A stretch of 64,000 nucleotides of DNA, taken from positions 52,712,386-52,776,385 of the forward strand of contig NC_133103.1 of the NCBI RefSeq assembly GCF_022965805.1. The letters run 5' to 3'. Shown piece after piece: positions 11,921-24,558 of this stretch. The position numbers and the translations under genes are program-made. Positions within the stretch are counted from its first letter, which is position 1, and every line of letters begins with the position of its first letter. The DNA is from Primulina eburnea. Lineage: Eukaryota > Streptophyta > Magnoliopsida > Lamiales > Gesneriaceae. The notes beneath the pieces are model-generated. The model made no database searches, was not told where the DNA came from, and saw nothing but the letters and a program-made list of their open reading frames with translations.

Positions 11921-13749
11921 ATGAGCTGCCGGTCGATGTTCCAGATTCAGGGTAAGCAATCGCTTCCGGTGTCACTGCCGAAAACTCATGAGCAGGAGCG
12001 CCACTTGAGGCTTTCTTCGTCCGCAGCAGCATCATACGCCTTCCGCCGTTCCAAGAACAGCGGAATTTCCTTCAGCAAGTAATTTTTCATTGAGACTGTT
12101 AATTTAATCGATTTTGGGTGTTAAGCTTTAGCTTTTTCAGCCCTTTCGTTTGCTAATAAAAGCAGAAAATAGATGTGAATTATTTCGGTCCGTGTGGTAT
12201 TCTGCTTATCTTCCTTTCTTCTTTTTTTACCTTCCCTACCCTTTCTGGAATGACTCAATAAAACTGGAGTCTTTAATTTTGATAAGTAACTGTTAATTTG
12301 ACATCGATTTTCTCCTTAATTTGGTAAAAAAATAATGGTTTATATAAATAAAATAATATTAATTGCTGGGTTTTTAAATTTTGTGATGTGGGATCAACTT
12401 TCAATACTTGCAGGGATGCTCAAATTTTTATGGCTTCGGCCAATCACCCTGGCCTACGAGTAACTTCTGCGGAAACAACATTAACTAGTCCTAGCACTAG
12501 CATCACCAACACTGGTATGTTCTGTAATTAGTTCATTAGTTAACTTACTTCTTGCTACTTGGAAGGTATGCGAGGTGTGTAATAATGTGGCCAAAAGTAA
12601 ATTCAAACTAATTTGTTGTGTGCATAATAGGTTCAGATGTTTCTAAATTATTGGGTATGTCTTTTCATCGGCTAATACAGGTTGGTCAGAATTTGCCGAA
12701 CGAGTGTCCGGTGAGTGGGATGGATTTAGAGCGGATTTCACCTTGGAGGGGAAGCCTGTTGAATTGCCAGAATCAGTGGTCCCAGAGGCTTACAGAGAAT
12801 GGGAGGTTAAGGTTTTCGACTGGCAAACCCAATGTCCAACTCTTGCTCACTTCAATCATAGCGTCCCGTATTTCATGTACAAAGCCATTAAGCTTCTTCC
12901 CACTGTTGGATGTGAAGCTGATGCCGCTACCAGGTACAGTGTGCAAGAAAGGATTGTAACTCCACCCCATCATTCTGCCTTTGCTTATCAATCTAGTGGA
13001 TGTTATGTTTCTGTGTGGCCCATTTCCAAGGACGAGATTAAAAGTGTGAATGAAGTATTGGAGTTGGAGCACTGCTTGATTGATCCTAGGGACAAAGAGT
13101 CTCGAGTGAGGGTCATTCAAGACCTTCGGTTTAATAACTCTGAGTTGAGGTTGCAGAATATAAAGGTGTTTGTTGAGCAATGGTATGGCCCCTTTAGAAA
13201 TGGTGATCAACTAGGTGGATGTGCTATAAGCAATTATGCTTTTGCCACTACACAGCCCTTGAGTGGTTCAAAAGTTACCGGGTCTTGGCAAGGGGTCGGT
13301 GGTATCGCCGCATTCCATAATCCTCAAAAAGTAATAACTGCTCACGCGATCATTGTTTTATATGTTCCAATCTTACACGAACCTTATGGAGTTGTGTTGT
13401 TATTTCACAGATGATCCAACAACTCGGGGATGAATATTTATGCAAGTCAATTAGAGATGAAGGAGACCTCGTATTGCTGCCAAAAAATCTTTGGTGTTCA
13501 ATCAAGAGAGGAGAAAACAAGGAAACTTATTGTGAAGTTGGCTGGTTGTTGGATCAAGGACAAGCCATCACCTCAAAATGCACCTTTTCAAGTGCTGCGG
13601 AGGTCATGGTAATTTAAATACACTTGTTTTCCTATTGTGATCTTATAAATAACGGTTTCTGCATTACTTTGCCTAAATCACTCATTTGCCAATCACTAAA
13701 TCTCCTTCAGGAAATCGCTATAGCAGTTGAAACTGCTACTTCCGTGTAG
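11921..13749 (+). CDS. Plastid-targeted DUF3598-like protein
   Basis: Five exons (11921-12078, 12414-12514, 12681-13330, 13411-13608, 13711-13749) join in frame to encode 381 residues with GT-AG introns. The first 55 or so residues are rich in Ser, Arg and Ala and poor in acid (MSCRSMFQIQG, SSSAAASYAFRR), as in chloroplast transit peptides. The body starts GWSEFAERVSGEWDGF and runs through VFDWQTQCPTL, VEQWYGPFRNGDQLGG and CEVGWLLDQGQ. I read this as the DUF3598 family of plant and cyanobacterial proteins, thought to have a calycin-like beta barrel; the biochemical role is not established. All internal frames are clean, so the gene looks functional. Family assignment is from memory and should be treated as probable. 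Confidence 0.75.
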
Positions 13750-14441
13750 TATTTGCTTGCGAGGAGCTTCTATTCTTGGTAGCATGACTCAGTAAAGGTG
13801 GCATATGCTTTCTTGCACTTGCTCATACTTTTGGACACTACCAGTGTACAATATTGTAATGAAAATAAACAATAGTTTGGTCCGACATATTTGAGCAGCT
13901 GTAGGTGTGCGTGTCCATGGCTGAAAACACCTCTGTATTCTAGTGGTGAGTACTAGAGAGTTTTGTTTAGGGCTAATGGAGACCTGCTAAGTCAATCAAG
14001 TTGTCGAGCCCAACACAAACATAATCATGCGGGACATTCCTAAGCCAATCACTGCCACGTCAGAGCAAATGGTCAATGTATGATCTTCCCTAATCCAGTT
14101 GGATACATGCTAGTCATTTTATCAAAAGTTTTGGGGAGTTTTTTTTATGTTATTAAATTACATTTCTTATTGTTAAGGAGATTAATAATTATTTTATAAT
14201 TTTATTTAATTTGTTTTAATATAGTTTAGATTAAAAAAACTGAACTTATTATTTAAAATAAATAAATGTACATCTAATTTCATCCATGTGATGGACAATA
14301 CCTTGACATACCCACAAATTAATGAAAATTTTTGAATTTAATTTTTACATATATATTTTTCAAGGAAAAATAAAACATTCAAGCTTGTACTTTTTTTTAA
14401 AAAAATACTAAATCATCACCCTCCACTAATTCAAAAAGATT
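13750..14441. other. 3' flank and intergenic DNA
   Basis: AT-rich, with a likely polyadenylation region around 13855-13870 (ATTGTAATGAAAATAAA). No other feature seen. Confidence 0.45.
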
Positions 14442-14600
14442 AGGTTTATTGTAAGACGATATTACGAATTGTTATTTGCGAGACGGGTCAATCCTATCGA
14501 TATTCACAATAAAAAATAATATTTTTTCACGCATGAACTAAATAAGAGATCCGTCTCACAAAATATGACACGTTAGTTCGTCTCACATAAGTTTTTGTCA
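14442..14600 (-). repeat. GAGACG-ended MITE, copy 3
   Basis: Inverted relative to copies 1 and 2: it starts near GTAAGACGATATTACG, carries GACGGGTCAATCCTATCGAT in its body, and ends GTCTCACATAAGTTTTTGTC. Confidence 0.75.
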
Positions 14601-14664
14601 CTCAAAAAACATTTCAAGAAAATAATCCAAGGGGAGAAGCGATAATAAAGTAATAAACTAAATT

Positions 14665-14833
14665 AGTAGATCTTTTGTGAGACAGTCTCATAGATTTTTT
14701 ATCTGTGAAACAAGTCAATCATACAAATATTCATAATAATAAGTAATATTTTTGACATGAAAGTTAATAAGCGATCCAAATAAAATATCTGTATCATAAA
14801 ATTGACTAATATGATTTTACAAAAGTTTTTCTG
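14665..14833 (-). repeat. GAGACG-ended MITE, copy 4 (diverged)
   Basis: Same orientation as copy 3 and only about 65 bp from it. It starts AGATCTTTTGTGAGACAGTC and ends TTTTACAAAAGTTTTTCTGT, and is more diverged internally. Confidence 0.65.
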
Positions 14834-15062
14834 TTAATAATTTTTTTTTGAAAAAAAGATATAGGTTCATAGATATATTTATAAGATGAATAGAGAAACG
14901 CCGTTTCGAACATGTCTTATGTGCGTGCTACTTTTTCTTAGGTTGGAGTCGCAAATTAATGTCTACATTTATATGCTTTAGTTAGGTTTTAATGCAAGTT
15001 GATAATACTGATATATGATCAAAATTTATATGGTATTTTACTTTTATTCACATAAAAGATGC

Positions 15063-15065
<3 letters not shown>

Positions 15066-15099
<34 letters not shown>
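15066..15099. repeat. (TA)n microsatellite
   Basis: Uninterrupted run of TA dinucleotides, about 17 units. Confidence 0.95.
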
Positions 15100-15105
<6 letters not shown>

Positions 15106-15446
15106 GGTAATATGATTCACACTTGCAATTAATTTAATTAATGTCTGAATGCAAAGTTACACCAGAGCTCTATGTAGCAATTGAAAGTCTCCATCGTAAT
15201 TTAATATCCAAACCAAACACAACATGAATATATGTTATAAATTTATCTTCATAATTTGATCATGAAGATTGTATTATTTTTATAAAATGAGGCTCAATGT
15301 TTGTTTTATCTATGATGATGACATTTTTATATGAAAGAGTCCAACCATGTAGAAGAAATTAATAGAAAGTTTGCGATGTTTGGTATACTTTTTAACATTT
15401 TACAAGATCTGGACGTTTGCTATTTAACAAAATTTATAGCTGGTGG

Positions 15447-16111
15447 CATGGGCGGAGCCAGCATAGGCGCCCACACTGGGCCAAATTTTTATTTTTTTTA
15501 TATGTTTATATATATATATATCTAAATTTTTAATTTGTGTATGCTATTATTATATGTTTAGTTGTCTATACTGGTCCAATTTTTTTTTAATAATTTGTAG
15601 ACCCAAATTTTAGACTCAATTTTTTACTTGTTATTAGTATCTAAGTATACACTCTATATAGTCTTTTGTATGTGTTTTCTTTTCTCGAGTCACGAACGTC
15701 ATATACTTTGAGTAACAATCATTCCAATTCATTTTAATTACTGCTTAATCTTTCATAATCTCTAAAAAATTCAAAATGTTACCAAATTTTAGGTTCGTTG
15801 TTTCATTCAATGTTTGTCGATCATTCAATTGTTTTATAATTTTATGTTTTTTCCAATCGATAATGAATTAATGCTTATTTTTCGAACGTATATTTTATAT
15901 AATTTTTTTTTATTTTGGATTTTGTACACGTCGTTGTTCATCATTTTTCTGACGTTTTCCCATCAATTATCAATGCAACTGGATGTGCGTAACTTGTGTT
16001 CAAATTTTATGACACATTAATTAGCTGTCGATTAATTATTGCTCTCTTTTTTGCTTTATTAATTATATATATGGTTGTCTACGCTGAACCAAGATCCTGG
16101 CTCCGTCCCTG
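15447..16111. mobile_element. hAT-type MITE, 665 bp, with perfect 8-bp target duplication
   Basis: The left end CATGGGCGGAGCCAG and right end CTGGCTCCGTCCCTG are 15-bp terminal inverted repeats with two mismatches. The element is flanked on both sides by GCTGGTGG (15439-15446 and 16112-16119). Eight-base target duplications and CAGGG-type ends are typical of the hAT superfamily. No transposase is encoded; open frames inside are short and T-rich. The intact duplication suggests a fairly recent insertion. Confidence 0.88.
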
Positions 16112-16119
16112 GCTGGTGG

Positions 16120-16573
16120 TGGTAACAATAGTTCAAACATCATGTTTCAATAATTATAGAGGGTGGTACATGTGCAACCAAATAATTGTGATCTTTGATA
16201 TCTATGAGATTCGAACACGTGACCTAAACTCTGATATCAATTATAAAATATTAAGATCAAATATTTTCACTTTATTAAAAGATATAATCGATGATAATAG
16301 TTTAACTTTCATATTTATATCATCACAAGTTCAAGTGTCTTGCTTTGATTGTTGTCTAAATATTATTAGGTTTCAATGTCATTATTTAAAAAAAATATTT
16401 TTAAAAGGATGTCAGATTTTGTTTGATAAATATTAGTAAATTACATGTAAATTAGTATTTAGATTGAAATTTTAAAAGTCCAATTAAAATATGACAGAAT
16501 AATAGCTATTTAAAAAAAATATACTAGAAATATTTAAAAAATAATAATTGGATTGAATAGGAAAAGGAGTGTC
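16120..16573. other. Upstream region of the ACP gene
   Basis: AT-rich spacer without a coding exon; the promoter of the ACP gene must lie within it. Confidence 0.4.
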
Positions 16574-16580
16574 TATAAAA
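16574..16580 (+). promoter_or_regulatory. Probable TATA box of the ACP gene
   Basis: TATAAAA, 114 bp upstream of the ACP start codon, followed by a pyrimidine-rich leader. Confidence 0.6.
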
Positions 16581-16693
16581 GTGGAGTGCTTCCGCTTGTT
16601 TACGTATACATAACATTCTTTGAGTTCTCCGCCACCCTCTTCTCGTTCCCGTTGCTGAATTTCAGAGATCCATTTCCCTTTGATCGTACAAAA

Positions 16694-18404
16694 ATGGCGT
16701 CTTTCGCTGCTTCCATCGTTAACATCTCTCCCGTTTCTTGCTCATTTAAGCAGAATCAGGTTACAATCTTGCGATATCTGCGGCAGCTTTTGTTTTGTTT
16801 GTTTGTGGTTTTTTTGTTATTTTCATGGTACATTGGTACGAGAGAAGTCTGTTTGATTTTTGAACTTTGTTGCTCTTGTTTGGGTCATTTTCTTATGAAA
16901 ATATGATATTCTTGAATCGGGTATCTGTCGACAGATTTTTAGGCGATGCGTGTCATTGATCCTGATTTTATTATTTGTATACCATTCCTTTTTTTGAACG
17001 ATTGATTTTTGGGAATGAGGCATGCATTTTTAAGCGTTTTATTTTTATTACGTCTTATATATTATGCCTGATCATTAGTATTGCTTCTCGATTATTGGAC
17101 AAAAAATCAATTTTTTCTTTGTTCGGAGATTTATTGAGCTTGGGCATAATTGTTTCATGATCTCTATTCTGTATTTTAACGGCCTTTTTTTTGTGATGTG
17201 TTGTTTACTGCATGAAAGTTAACTTTCTTCGATGAGTCGATGACGGCTTTGGTTATAAGTTTGAGCTTACCAAGTTGGTTTATTTATAATCTAGGATTCT
17301 CGAGTTCTGGTTTAATTTGATGGTGCAGAGTATCTCGCAATCTCAGGAGTCATGTGTTTTTCGTCCAACTGATTCAATTCCATCTTTGTTATCTGTCGAA
17401 AAAGAACTTAGTTGGTGCATCTCAACTCACGAGAGCTGGAATATGCTCTTGGGAATTTGCAGCTTCATTCCAACTTTTTTAGAAAATTCACTGGCTCTGT
17501 TGTTATTGATTTTCTTGATGAATTTTTGTCTAGGAAGCATTATTTTCAGGCTGTTTGAGCTAGCAATATTCATTCTGTCAATTCTGTTTAAGATGGTTTC
17601 ATTTGATCAAGAAGTCTCTTGAATGTAGTATTTGTGTATGTCCGTATCTTGTTTTACTGATTGTGTTTACGGGCTTGAGCAGGTCTCAAATCTGAGGAAG
17701 GCATCAATTTCGTTCAGTGGAAAGGGCTTCCTGAATTGGAAAAGTCCAGCCCTCCGTTTCCGAGTTTCCTGCGCAGTATGTTTTTATATGACTATTATCA
17801 CTGTTCTTCATCATATTAACATGTTTTGCTTGATTATATTCTTTATCGCTTGCTTAAGCTTCTTGCTGTAACTCTCTGTCGATTGAATTGTTTTAGCAAG
17901 AAAAGAAGTAGGAATCCAGTGGAGGGGAATATCTGGATGGGAAGTAATTTCAGTATGCACTTGTGAATCTCTTACATTAGTTTCTTGATGATTTGTTTGA
18001 GCAGGCCAAACCAGAAACAGTGAACAAAGTGTGTGAAATTGTGAGAAAGCAACTGGCTCTTCCTGCTGATCGTGACGTCACTGGAGACTCAAAGTTTGCA
18101 ACACTTGGTGCTGATTCTCTTGACACGGTAATCCTTGGCTCAAAATTACTTGGGACAAGGCAAACTTTCTTTATATAATCATTAATCCTTTTGCATGATA
18201 GCTAGATGGCATTTAATAAATGAAACGAGGATCTCTTGGTGATAACTCAGTAGAAAACTTGGTTTTTCTCGACATTTTTAGGTTGAGATAGTGATGGGGC
18301 TCGAGGAGGAATTCGGAATAAGCGTGGAGGAAGAAAGTGCCCAGAGTATCACCACCGTTCAAGATGCTGCAGATCTCATAGAGAAACTCATGGCGAAAAA
18401 TTGA
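16694..18404 (+). CDS. ACP: Plastid acyl carrier protein
   Basis: Four exons (16694-16759, 17683-17775, 18005-18127, 18282-18404) encode 134 residues. Residues 1 to about 53 are a Ser- and Arg-rich chloroplast transit peptide ending RFRVSCA. The mature protein starts [17 protein letters not shown]. The carrier domain contains [20 protein letters not shown]; Ser91 of the DSL motif is the site of the 4'-phosphopantetheine arm. It carries growing acyl chains for type II fatty-acid synthesis in the plastid stroma. All introns are GT-AG and phase 0, and exon 2 begins within the transit peptide, as in other plant ACP genes. The large first intron (about 0.9 kb) holds open frames with no coding meaning. 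It is convergent with the RINGv gene, whose last exon ends 0.9 kb away. Confidence 0.95.
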
Positions 18405-19323
18405 TGAGCCTCGAAGGAGACAACTTGCTTAGGAAAAGCTTCTTAACAACCTCAGATCTTTGGAGACTTTTACTTAGTTTGCAAAGATTGCTTAGCTTGT
18501 TTTGTTTACATTTTCATGTTAGACTTGAATTGGGCCATGCCTAAAATATAGCTAATAATACCTGCTCTTCCTGCTTGGTTTGAAGTTTGAATAACTTGTT
18601 TTCTTATGTTTAGCTACATTAAAATAAGAATACGAGGCAGAAACTTTCTACACAAATATTTAATAATGTCATAACAGTAACACCACCAGAATCGATTTTC
18701 ATTTTTTGTTTTAAGTTTAAAATTCAAATGTTATCATGTGATCCATCGTTATTTGTAAATTATTTGATTTCCCTTTTTGATTTGATTTAATTAAGGCCAC
18801 TGTTTTGACTTTAGAGGCTAACCATAATCATATTTGTAGAAGTATTTATGATTGAACATGATCTTGATAACTTTATTAAATAGTTGAATTCTACATAAAA
18901 AAGTTTGATCGTTTCAATCCTTGGATTAATCGAAGTGATGAAAAGTTCAAACAATAACAATTGGAATTCTAAACCAAACCACACAATAGCTCAATAAACA
19001 ATTCACAAGTTTATACAGGTAACTTCATTCACATATATAAACGACAGAAATAGACAGTGTATTTAATTCAATCCAATGAATTTGGACTCAAGAAATCGTG
19101 TTTCCATCATGCGTTACATGATAATGAATACAAAATTTACTTGATAGAACCAGTTTCTGATAATGTGGCCTCTCCATCAGCAGCATAAAAAGAATTCAGC
19201 AATGTCCTGCATATCGTCCCAACTCATTGCTAGTGATCCCATCGTCTTATATGCTCCCATTTCGTCTAATATCGAGCAACCAAATCATTGAGCCACCAGT
19301 TCATAATTCTGTTATCCAGTTAC
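18405..19323. other. Convergent intergenic region
   Basis: Holds the 3' ends of the ACP gene (+) and RINGv gene (-). No further feature seen. Confidence 0.5.
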
Positions 19324-20938
19324 TTATACCAGATTGCTGTTTTGAGCAACTTGTACGCGCCGCCACGAAAGGAACCGAATAAACAGAGTGTTGAAAAACA
19401 TAGTCAGTCCAAATCCTAGTCCTGATGCTAGCAGAATTGATAAAACTGGTGATAACTGAAGCTGCAAAACCAACAACAATGAAACGAAGGATAAGAAAAA
19501 AAGACATTGGTAGCAAATATGCATGTTAGAGGATAAGCATGCTTGGTTTCATTCTCGTGTGACTCAACTTGCTTTATTTTTCGGGTTTTGCAAAAGGTTC
19601 GAACCAATAGCACGTGGTTTTTGAGCTAACATCAATATTATTTGATTTGATGATAATTATTGAACTCCACGTTCCAACATATTTCGAACCAAATTCGAGA
19701 CAATGTTCGACAGCTCCCGAGCTTCACCAAGTTATCATTCATGAACACTGTTAGGATTATTTTGTCCGACAGATGCCAAAAATAATGAAAATATCAGAAT
19801 ATGATATAAAATAGTAAATTCGTGTTATATCAGAATTAAATGTTGTGTCAGATGTTACAACATCTCGGACAACATCTACACGCAGCGGAAAATTAATAAC
19901 ACAAATTGACTTTAAATAAATAGATGGACAAGATTAAATATGCACAAGTATAAATACTTGTGCGGTGTGCGGTGCCTTATGGCAAAAATTAATCACTAGA
20001 AAACCAAATTGTTTACACAAAAACCTATCACTAGTGATTAAGACTAAAATCAATTTCCTCAACAAGTTGAGAAAACAAATGCTTTCTAAAACAAATAACC
20101 ATAATAAAAAATTAATCAAGAAAGCTAAAAACGTGAGCCAAAAGATTGGAGTAACAGAAACGATCTTCAGCCAACTTCGTTACGGATGTTGTCTGCAGAT
20201 GTTCCCAACATTCAAGACAACTCACGGTTTCTGCACTATTCAAAACAGCATGTCCCTCGAAGGATTATTTCTCTGACTTTTTCACGACGTGCACAAGTGC
20301 GTGTAAGTATGTATGATTGAGAGAGGAGAGCACCACGAAAATCTCCCACGAAAAACTCCCACGAAAATCACCTCACGTGAAAACTCTTCACGAAAACTCT
20401 CCACGAAAAACACTTCGTCTCCACGAAAATTCTACACACAAACTCTCTGAATTTTTCCCACGAAAATTCTTTCTTTTAAGCCCAAGGAAATCACCTCCAC
20501 GAAAATCCTACACGTGAACTCCTCCACTAAAACTCTCTCTCTCTACAATCTTCTCTCTATTCACTCTGTATCACCTCACGTTGATACCTCTTATGTATAT
20601 CTTTCATCTCTCCTCGAGTTTATCTTGCATAAAGAAATCTATAAGATATGGTAAACAAGAATTCTATTAAAAACAAATCAATAATACCAAATCATGTAAA
20701 TCACTATCAGAAATATTATATCTAGAAGATATTTATCACAAAAATAATATCTAGAAAAGTAAAACAAAATATTCCACATGATATTATATCACAATAAAAT
20801 CTTAACATAATTATCTAGAAAGACAAAACCACAATTAAATATTATACTCAATCAAATGAACAAGGAAATATAATATTAGAGAAATTATTTAAGATAAGAA
20901 ATTATATCAATTAAATAAAGAAAACATATTTCCCTTCA

Positions 20939-20952
20939 ATCTCCCCCTTTTT
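20939..20952 (-). other. Polypurine tract of copia-1
   Basis: On the minus strand a purine run (AAAAAGGGGGAGA) lies directly before the LTR start TGAAGGG, as needed for plus-strand priming. Confidence 0.8.
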
Positions 20953-22245
20953 GCCTTTCTGGACAAAATCAAATCAAACTCAATTTCTCAGTTAAGCTCC
21001 AGTTAACTCCCCCTCAATATGAGAATTTTTCTCCCCCTGAATAAAATCAAGTTAGTACGGGTGTTGTTCGTCGTGTTGGCAACACCTGAGACAACACCTG
21101 CAAAAACCATTAATAGTTCATTAAAACAGAATCATATCAGGGAAGCAGAACTTTAACATAGCAGAATATTAAAAATGAAATCAAGTAAAGATATCAGATA
21201 GATGGTATCATGTGATCCTTTCAATTCACAGTCCCGTGATCCTTTCAATTCACAGACCCTTGAGTTTGAGTCGCATCTTCTCCCTCTTTTTGTCCAGAAT
21301 GGACATCCACCTCCATAGCCAGATGATAGTCAAAAACTAAGTTCTTACAGAAGACAAGATCAGCTTTAACGAGTAATCACTATCCAAAATTACCGAATAA
21401 TTGCGTCAAGAATCATTTTAAAAAAATTCCAGAATTGAAACCCACATCGAATTAACACCACTGAACCATCAAAAATCACAAATATTCAATTTTTAGCAAA
21501 ATCCGGATTTTCATCGAATTTTCTCTGTTGAAATACGTATACCCTCTGGACCAATAATATTCACAATGTTATATTTATGCATGACCTATTTATGCCTAAT
21601 AACAGAATGTAACAGAAATAGAAACATGAAAACAAATATGAGATATGTTCACAAATGAAGTGTTTTCACAAATGTTGGCAACATCTTCTGACAACACGCA
21701 CAATTCCATAAAAACAATTTTTATTTTCTTCACACTTGAAAAGACTTATCAACTTTCTGATCATATAAGTGGTAGCTCCCACACTAGAAGAACGATATTC
21801 TTTAGGACTCCTCTAGGTAGCTTTTTCCATTTTTTTCTATTTTTGCCCTTTGTATTAAATTCAGAAGAGGTAGTTCTCACACTAAAATCACAGTCTTCAT
21901 TGGACTCTTTTAGGTAGCTTTTTCCCATCTTTTCTTCTGATACAAAGCATATGCATAATTGATTTTTCTTTTTACTCAATCTTTTCAAGTCACTTTTCGT
22001 ATGAGACAATGTCATGGGTTGTGATTTAATCAGATTTTTAAGCATATCCAAGTTTGTTAATTTTAGATAGAACAAGAAATTGTAAGTGCACCAGAAGATT
22101 TATGCAACATAGTGATAACACATCATATAACAGTATGAATGAAAAATGCAGAATGTCTAATGCCTAAAAATGCACATGCATGTTAGATGTTGTACAAGAT
22201 GTTGTAACATCTGAGACAACATCAATGTATGATTAGGCTGAACAT

Positions 22246-22620
22246 ATGCTAAGAGATTTCCTAAGGTTAGAGAATCTCTCAAAGTCTAATGATTTTGTGA
22301 ATATGTCAGTCAGTTGGTTATTTGTACCAACAAATTCAATTCGAATCAATCTTTTTTCTACTAAATCTCGAATAAAGTGGTCTCTAATGTCAATGTGTTT
22401 AGTTCGAGAGTGTTGTACTGGATTTTTTTTTTTGAAATATCAATTGCACTAGAATTATCACAGTATCCGATTTCTTTCTAATGAAACTAACCCATGAAAA
22501 TTGTGAGAAATCATCAACATAGACTTGAAAAAATAAGAATCTCACCTTTAGATTTCTGAATAAAAAGGTTTTGTCTACCTCACCTCGTTTGAAGCCAATT
22601 TCCAGTAGATATTCACTCAA
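22246..22620 (-). pseudogene. copia-1 reverse transcriptase/RNase H remnant with chimeric junction
   Basis: Reading leftwards on the minus strand: a scrap of reverse transcriptase (LSEYLLEIGFKRGEVDKT, then VYVDD), about 50 nt resembling the element's own integrase (FSQFSWVSFIRKKSDT), then the C-terminal RNase H region ([39 protein letters not shown]). Most of the catalytic RT and RNase H are gone. Confidence 0.8.
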
Positions 22621-24544
22621 TCTGTGAGTATAAGGAGCTCATGCAAATAAGTCCAGCCATCTTTCGGTAATCCACTTTTTCTTTCTGTCGAGTTTGGACA
22701 CCTTCATGCATACTTCCAATTATTTGAGATGATGGATGATTTTTCTGAATTTTACTTGGAATATTCTGTCCATCATCGTTATTCGTTTCATCCTCAGCTT
22801 CAGTGGATTCAGTGTCAAGTGTTGTGTCAGATGTTGCAACATCTGGGGCAACATCTGCATTTTCCAGTGATATTGGAATTTCCAGAAACTCATCCACATC
22901 ATCTTCAGCTGTTTTCTTCTTCAAATCTGCACAGTCATAAAAAACAACATTAATGGATTCCATAATAGTCCTAGTTCGTAAATTAAACATGCGGTAAGCT
23001 CGACTATTAATTGCATATCCCAAAAACAAACATTTATCACTCTTTGAATCAAATTTTGCAAGTTTATCCTTGTCATTCAAAACATAGCACACACAACCAA
23101 AAACATGAAAATATTTAAGGTTAGGCTTCTTTCTCATAATTATCTCATACGATGTCATAGTCGAACCACTTCTCAAATACGCCCTATTTGAAATATGACA
23201 TGCGGTGTTAAGGGTTTCTGCCCAAAAACGCTTTGAAATGCACTTTGAAGTCAACATCACCCTTGCCATTTCTTGAAGTGTTCTATTCTTACGTTCGGCT
23301 ATCCCATTTTGGTGTGGTTTCTTTGGAGCGGAAAATTCATGTGAAATACCTTTCTTGTCACAAAAAGATGAGAATGAGGAGTTTTCAAATTCCTTACCAT
23401 AGTCAGTCCTTATCCTTGTCACCTTCAAATTATGAAAGTTTGTAATCCTTGTGACCAATTTTTTAAATACATTGAAAGTGTCTGATTTCTCCCTAATGAA
23501 ACTTATCCATGAAAATTGTGGGAAATCATCAACACAAACAAATGAATACTTCTTACCTCCAAAACTTTCCACTTCCACATGACCCATAAGATTCATGTGT
23601 AGCAATTCGAGGCAACGTGTTGTCCCAAAGTGGGGCAACATGTGATGTGACACGCGAGTTTGCTTACCCTTTTGACAGTCTCCACAAACATATGGTGTAC
23701 TAGATGATAGGTTAGGCATACCTCGTACATCATCGTACTTACTCAAATTCTTCAGGGTTTTGAAACTAGCATGTCCAAGTTTTTGATGCCATAGGTCGAG
23801 TTCACTAACTTCTGCATGTTTGCATGAAAACTCTTCACATATTTGGTAGAAATTGTCCGAAGACCTTGTACCTGTCATAATGCACATATTAGTTTCATCA
23901 AAAACTTCACAAGTATGTCTATCAAACTTAACAAGCAAATTATCATAACACAATTGACTTATGCTTATCAAATTCAAATTTAATCCTTCAACATGAAGCA
24001 CATTGTGGAGCTTTGGTAGTCCTTCCACATTCAAAGTTCCCTTTCCCACAATCTTTCCTTTAGCTCCCCCTCCATAGGTCACTCTACCACAATTTTTTTC
24101 AACATAATCGATGAGATGTTCTCTTGAACCTGTCATGTGGCGTGAGCTTCCACTATCAAAGTACCAATGACATGCAGTATTAATTTTCAATGAAGTATAG
24201 ACAACATTACAGTGAGTTTTTACCTTTGGTACCCAAATTTGCCTTACTGTAGGTCGATGGTGGGAGGTGTTGCGGGAAATGTTGGACAACATTCGGGGCA
24301 ACATCCTGCTCGACTTTCGATTCATGCAGTCATCCCTGAGTTTAAAACAGTATGGCCTGATATGTCCAGGCTTAAAACAATAATGACATACATACCTGCG
24401 TTTTCTTTTCTTAGGCACGGGTGCGGCATGTTGTCTTTTTGGAGGAGATCTTTTGATCGGCGGTTTGGATTGTGGTTGTATGGATGTATCATCCTTTCCC
24501 TTCACAAAGATAGTCGACTTGGAAGATTCACCAATCTCAAACAC
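22613..24544 (-). pseudogene. copia-1 zinc knuckle, protease and integrase
   Basis: A single open frame of 643 residues. It begins with a gag-derived tail bearing a CCHC knuckle (CHYCFKPGHIRPYC). Then comes an aspartic protease active site (WYFDSGSSRHMTG), a gag-pre-integrase HHCC domain (LWHQKLGHAS, CGDCQKGKQTR) and the integrase core (RTDYGKEFEN, HQNGIAERKNRT). The first catalytic Asp of the DDE core is replaced by Asn (LLHMNLMG), so this integrase should be inactive. The frame ends where a deletion removes the start of reverse transcriptase. Confidence 0.85.
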
Positions 24545-24558
24545 ACTGTCTTTGAAGT

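Noticed and set aside
12773..13210. 145-codon minus-strand frame
   Set aside because: Shadow of exon 3 of the DUF3598-like gene.
15996..16436. 146-codon plus-strand frame
   Set aside because: Starts inside the hAT MITE and crosses its end and target duplication; composition is not protein-like.
17331..17622. Extra ACP exon
   Set aside because: An AG acceptor and open frame exist, but the transit peptide and frame are complete when exon 1 joins directly to 17683, as in other plant ACP genes.
19681..20938. Copia-1 3' LTR starting at 19681 rather than 19749
   Set aside because: That would leave the LTR without its TG end and make the perfect AACAC duplication a coincidence. The 68 bp also look like the surrounding intron.
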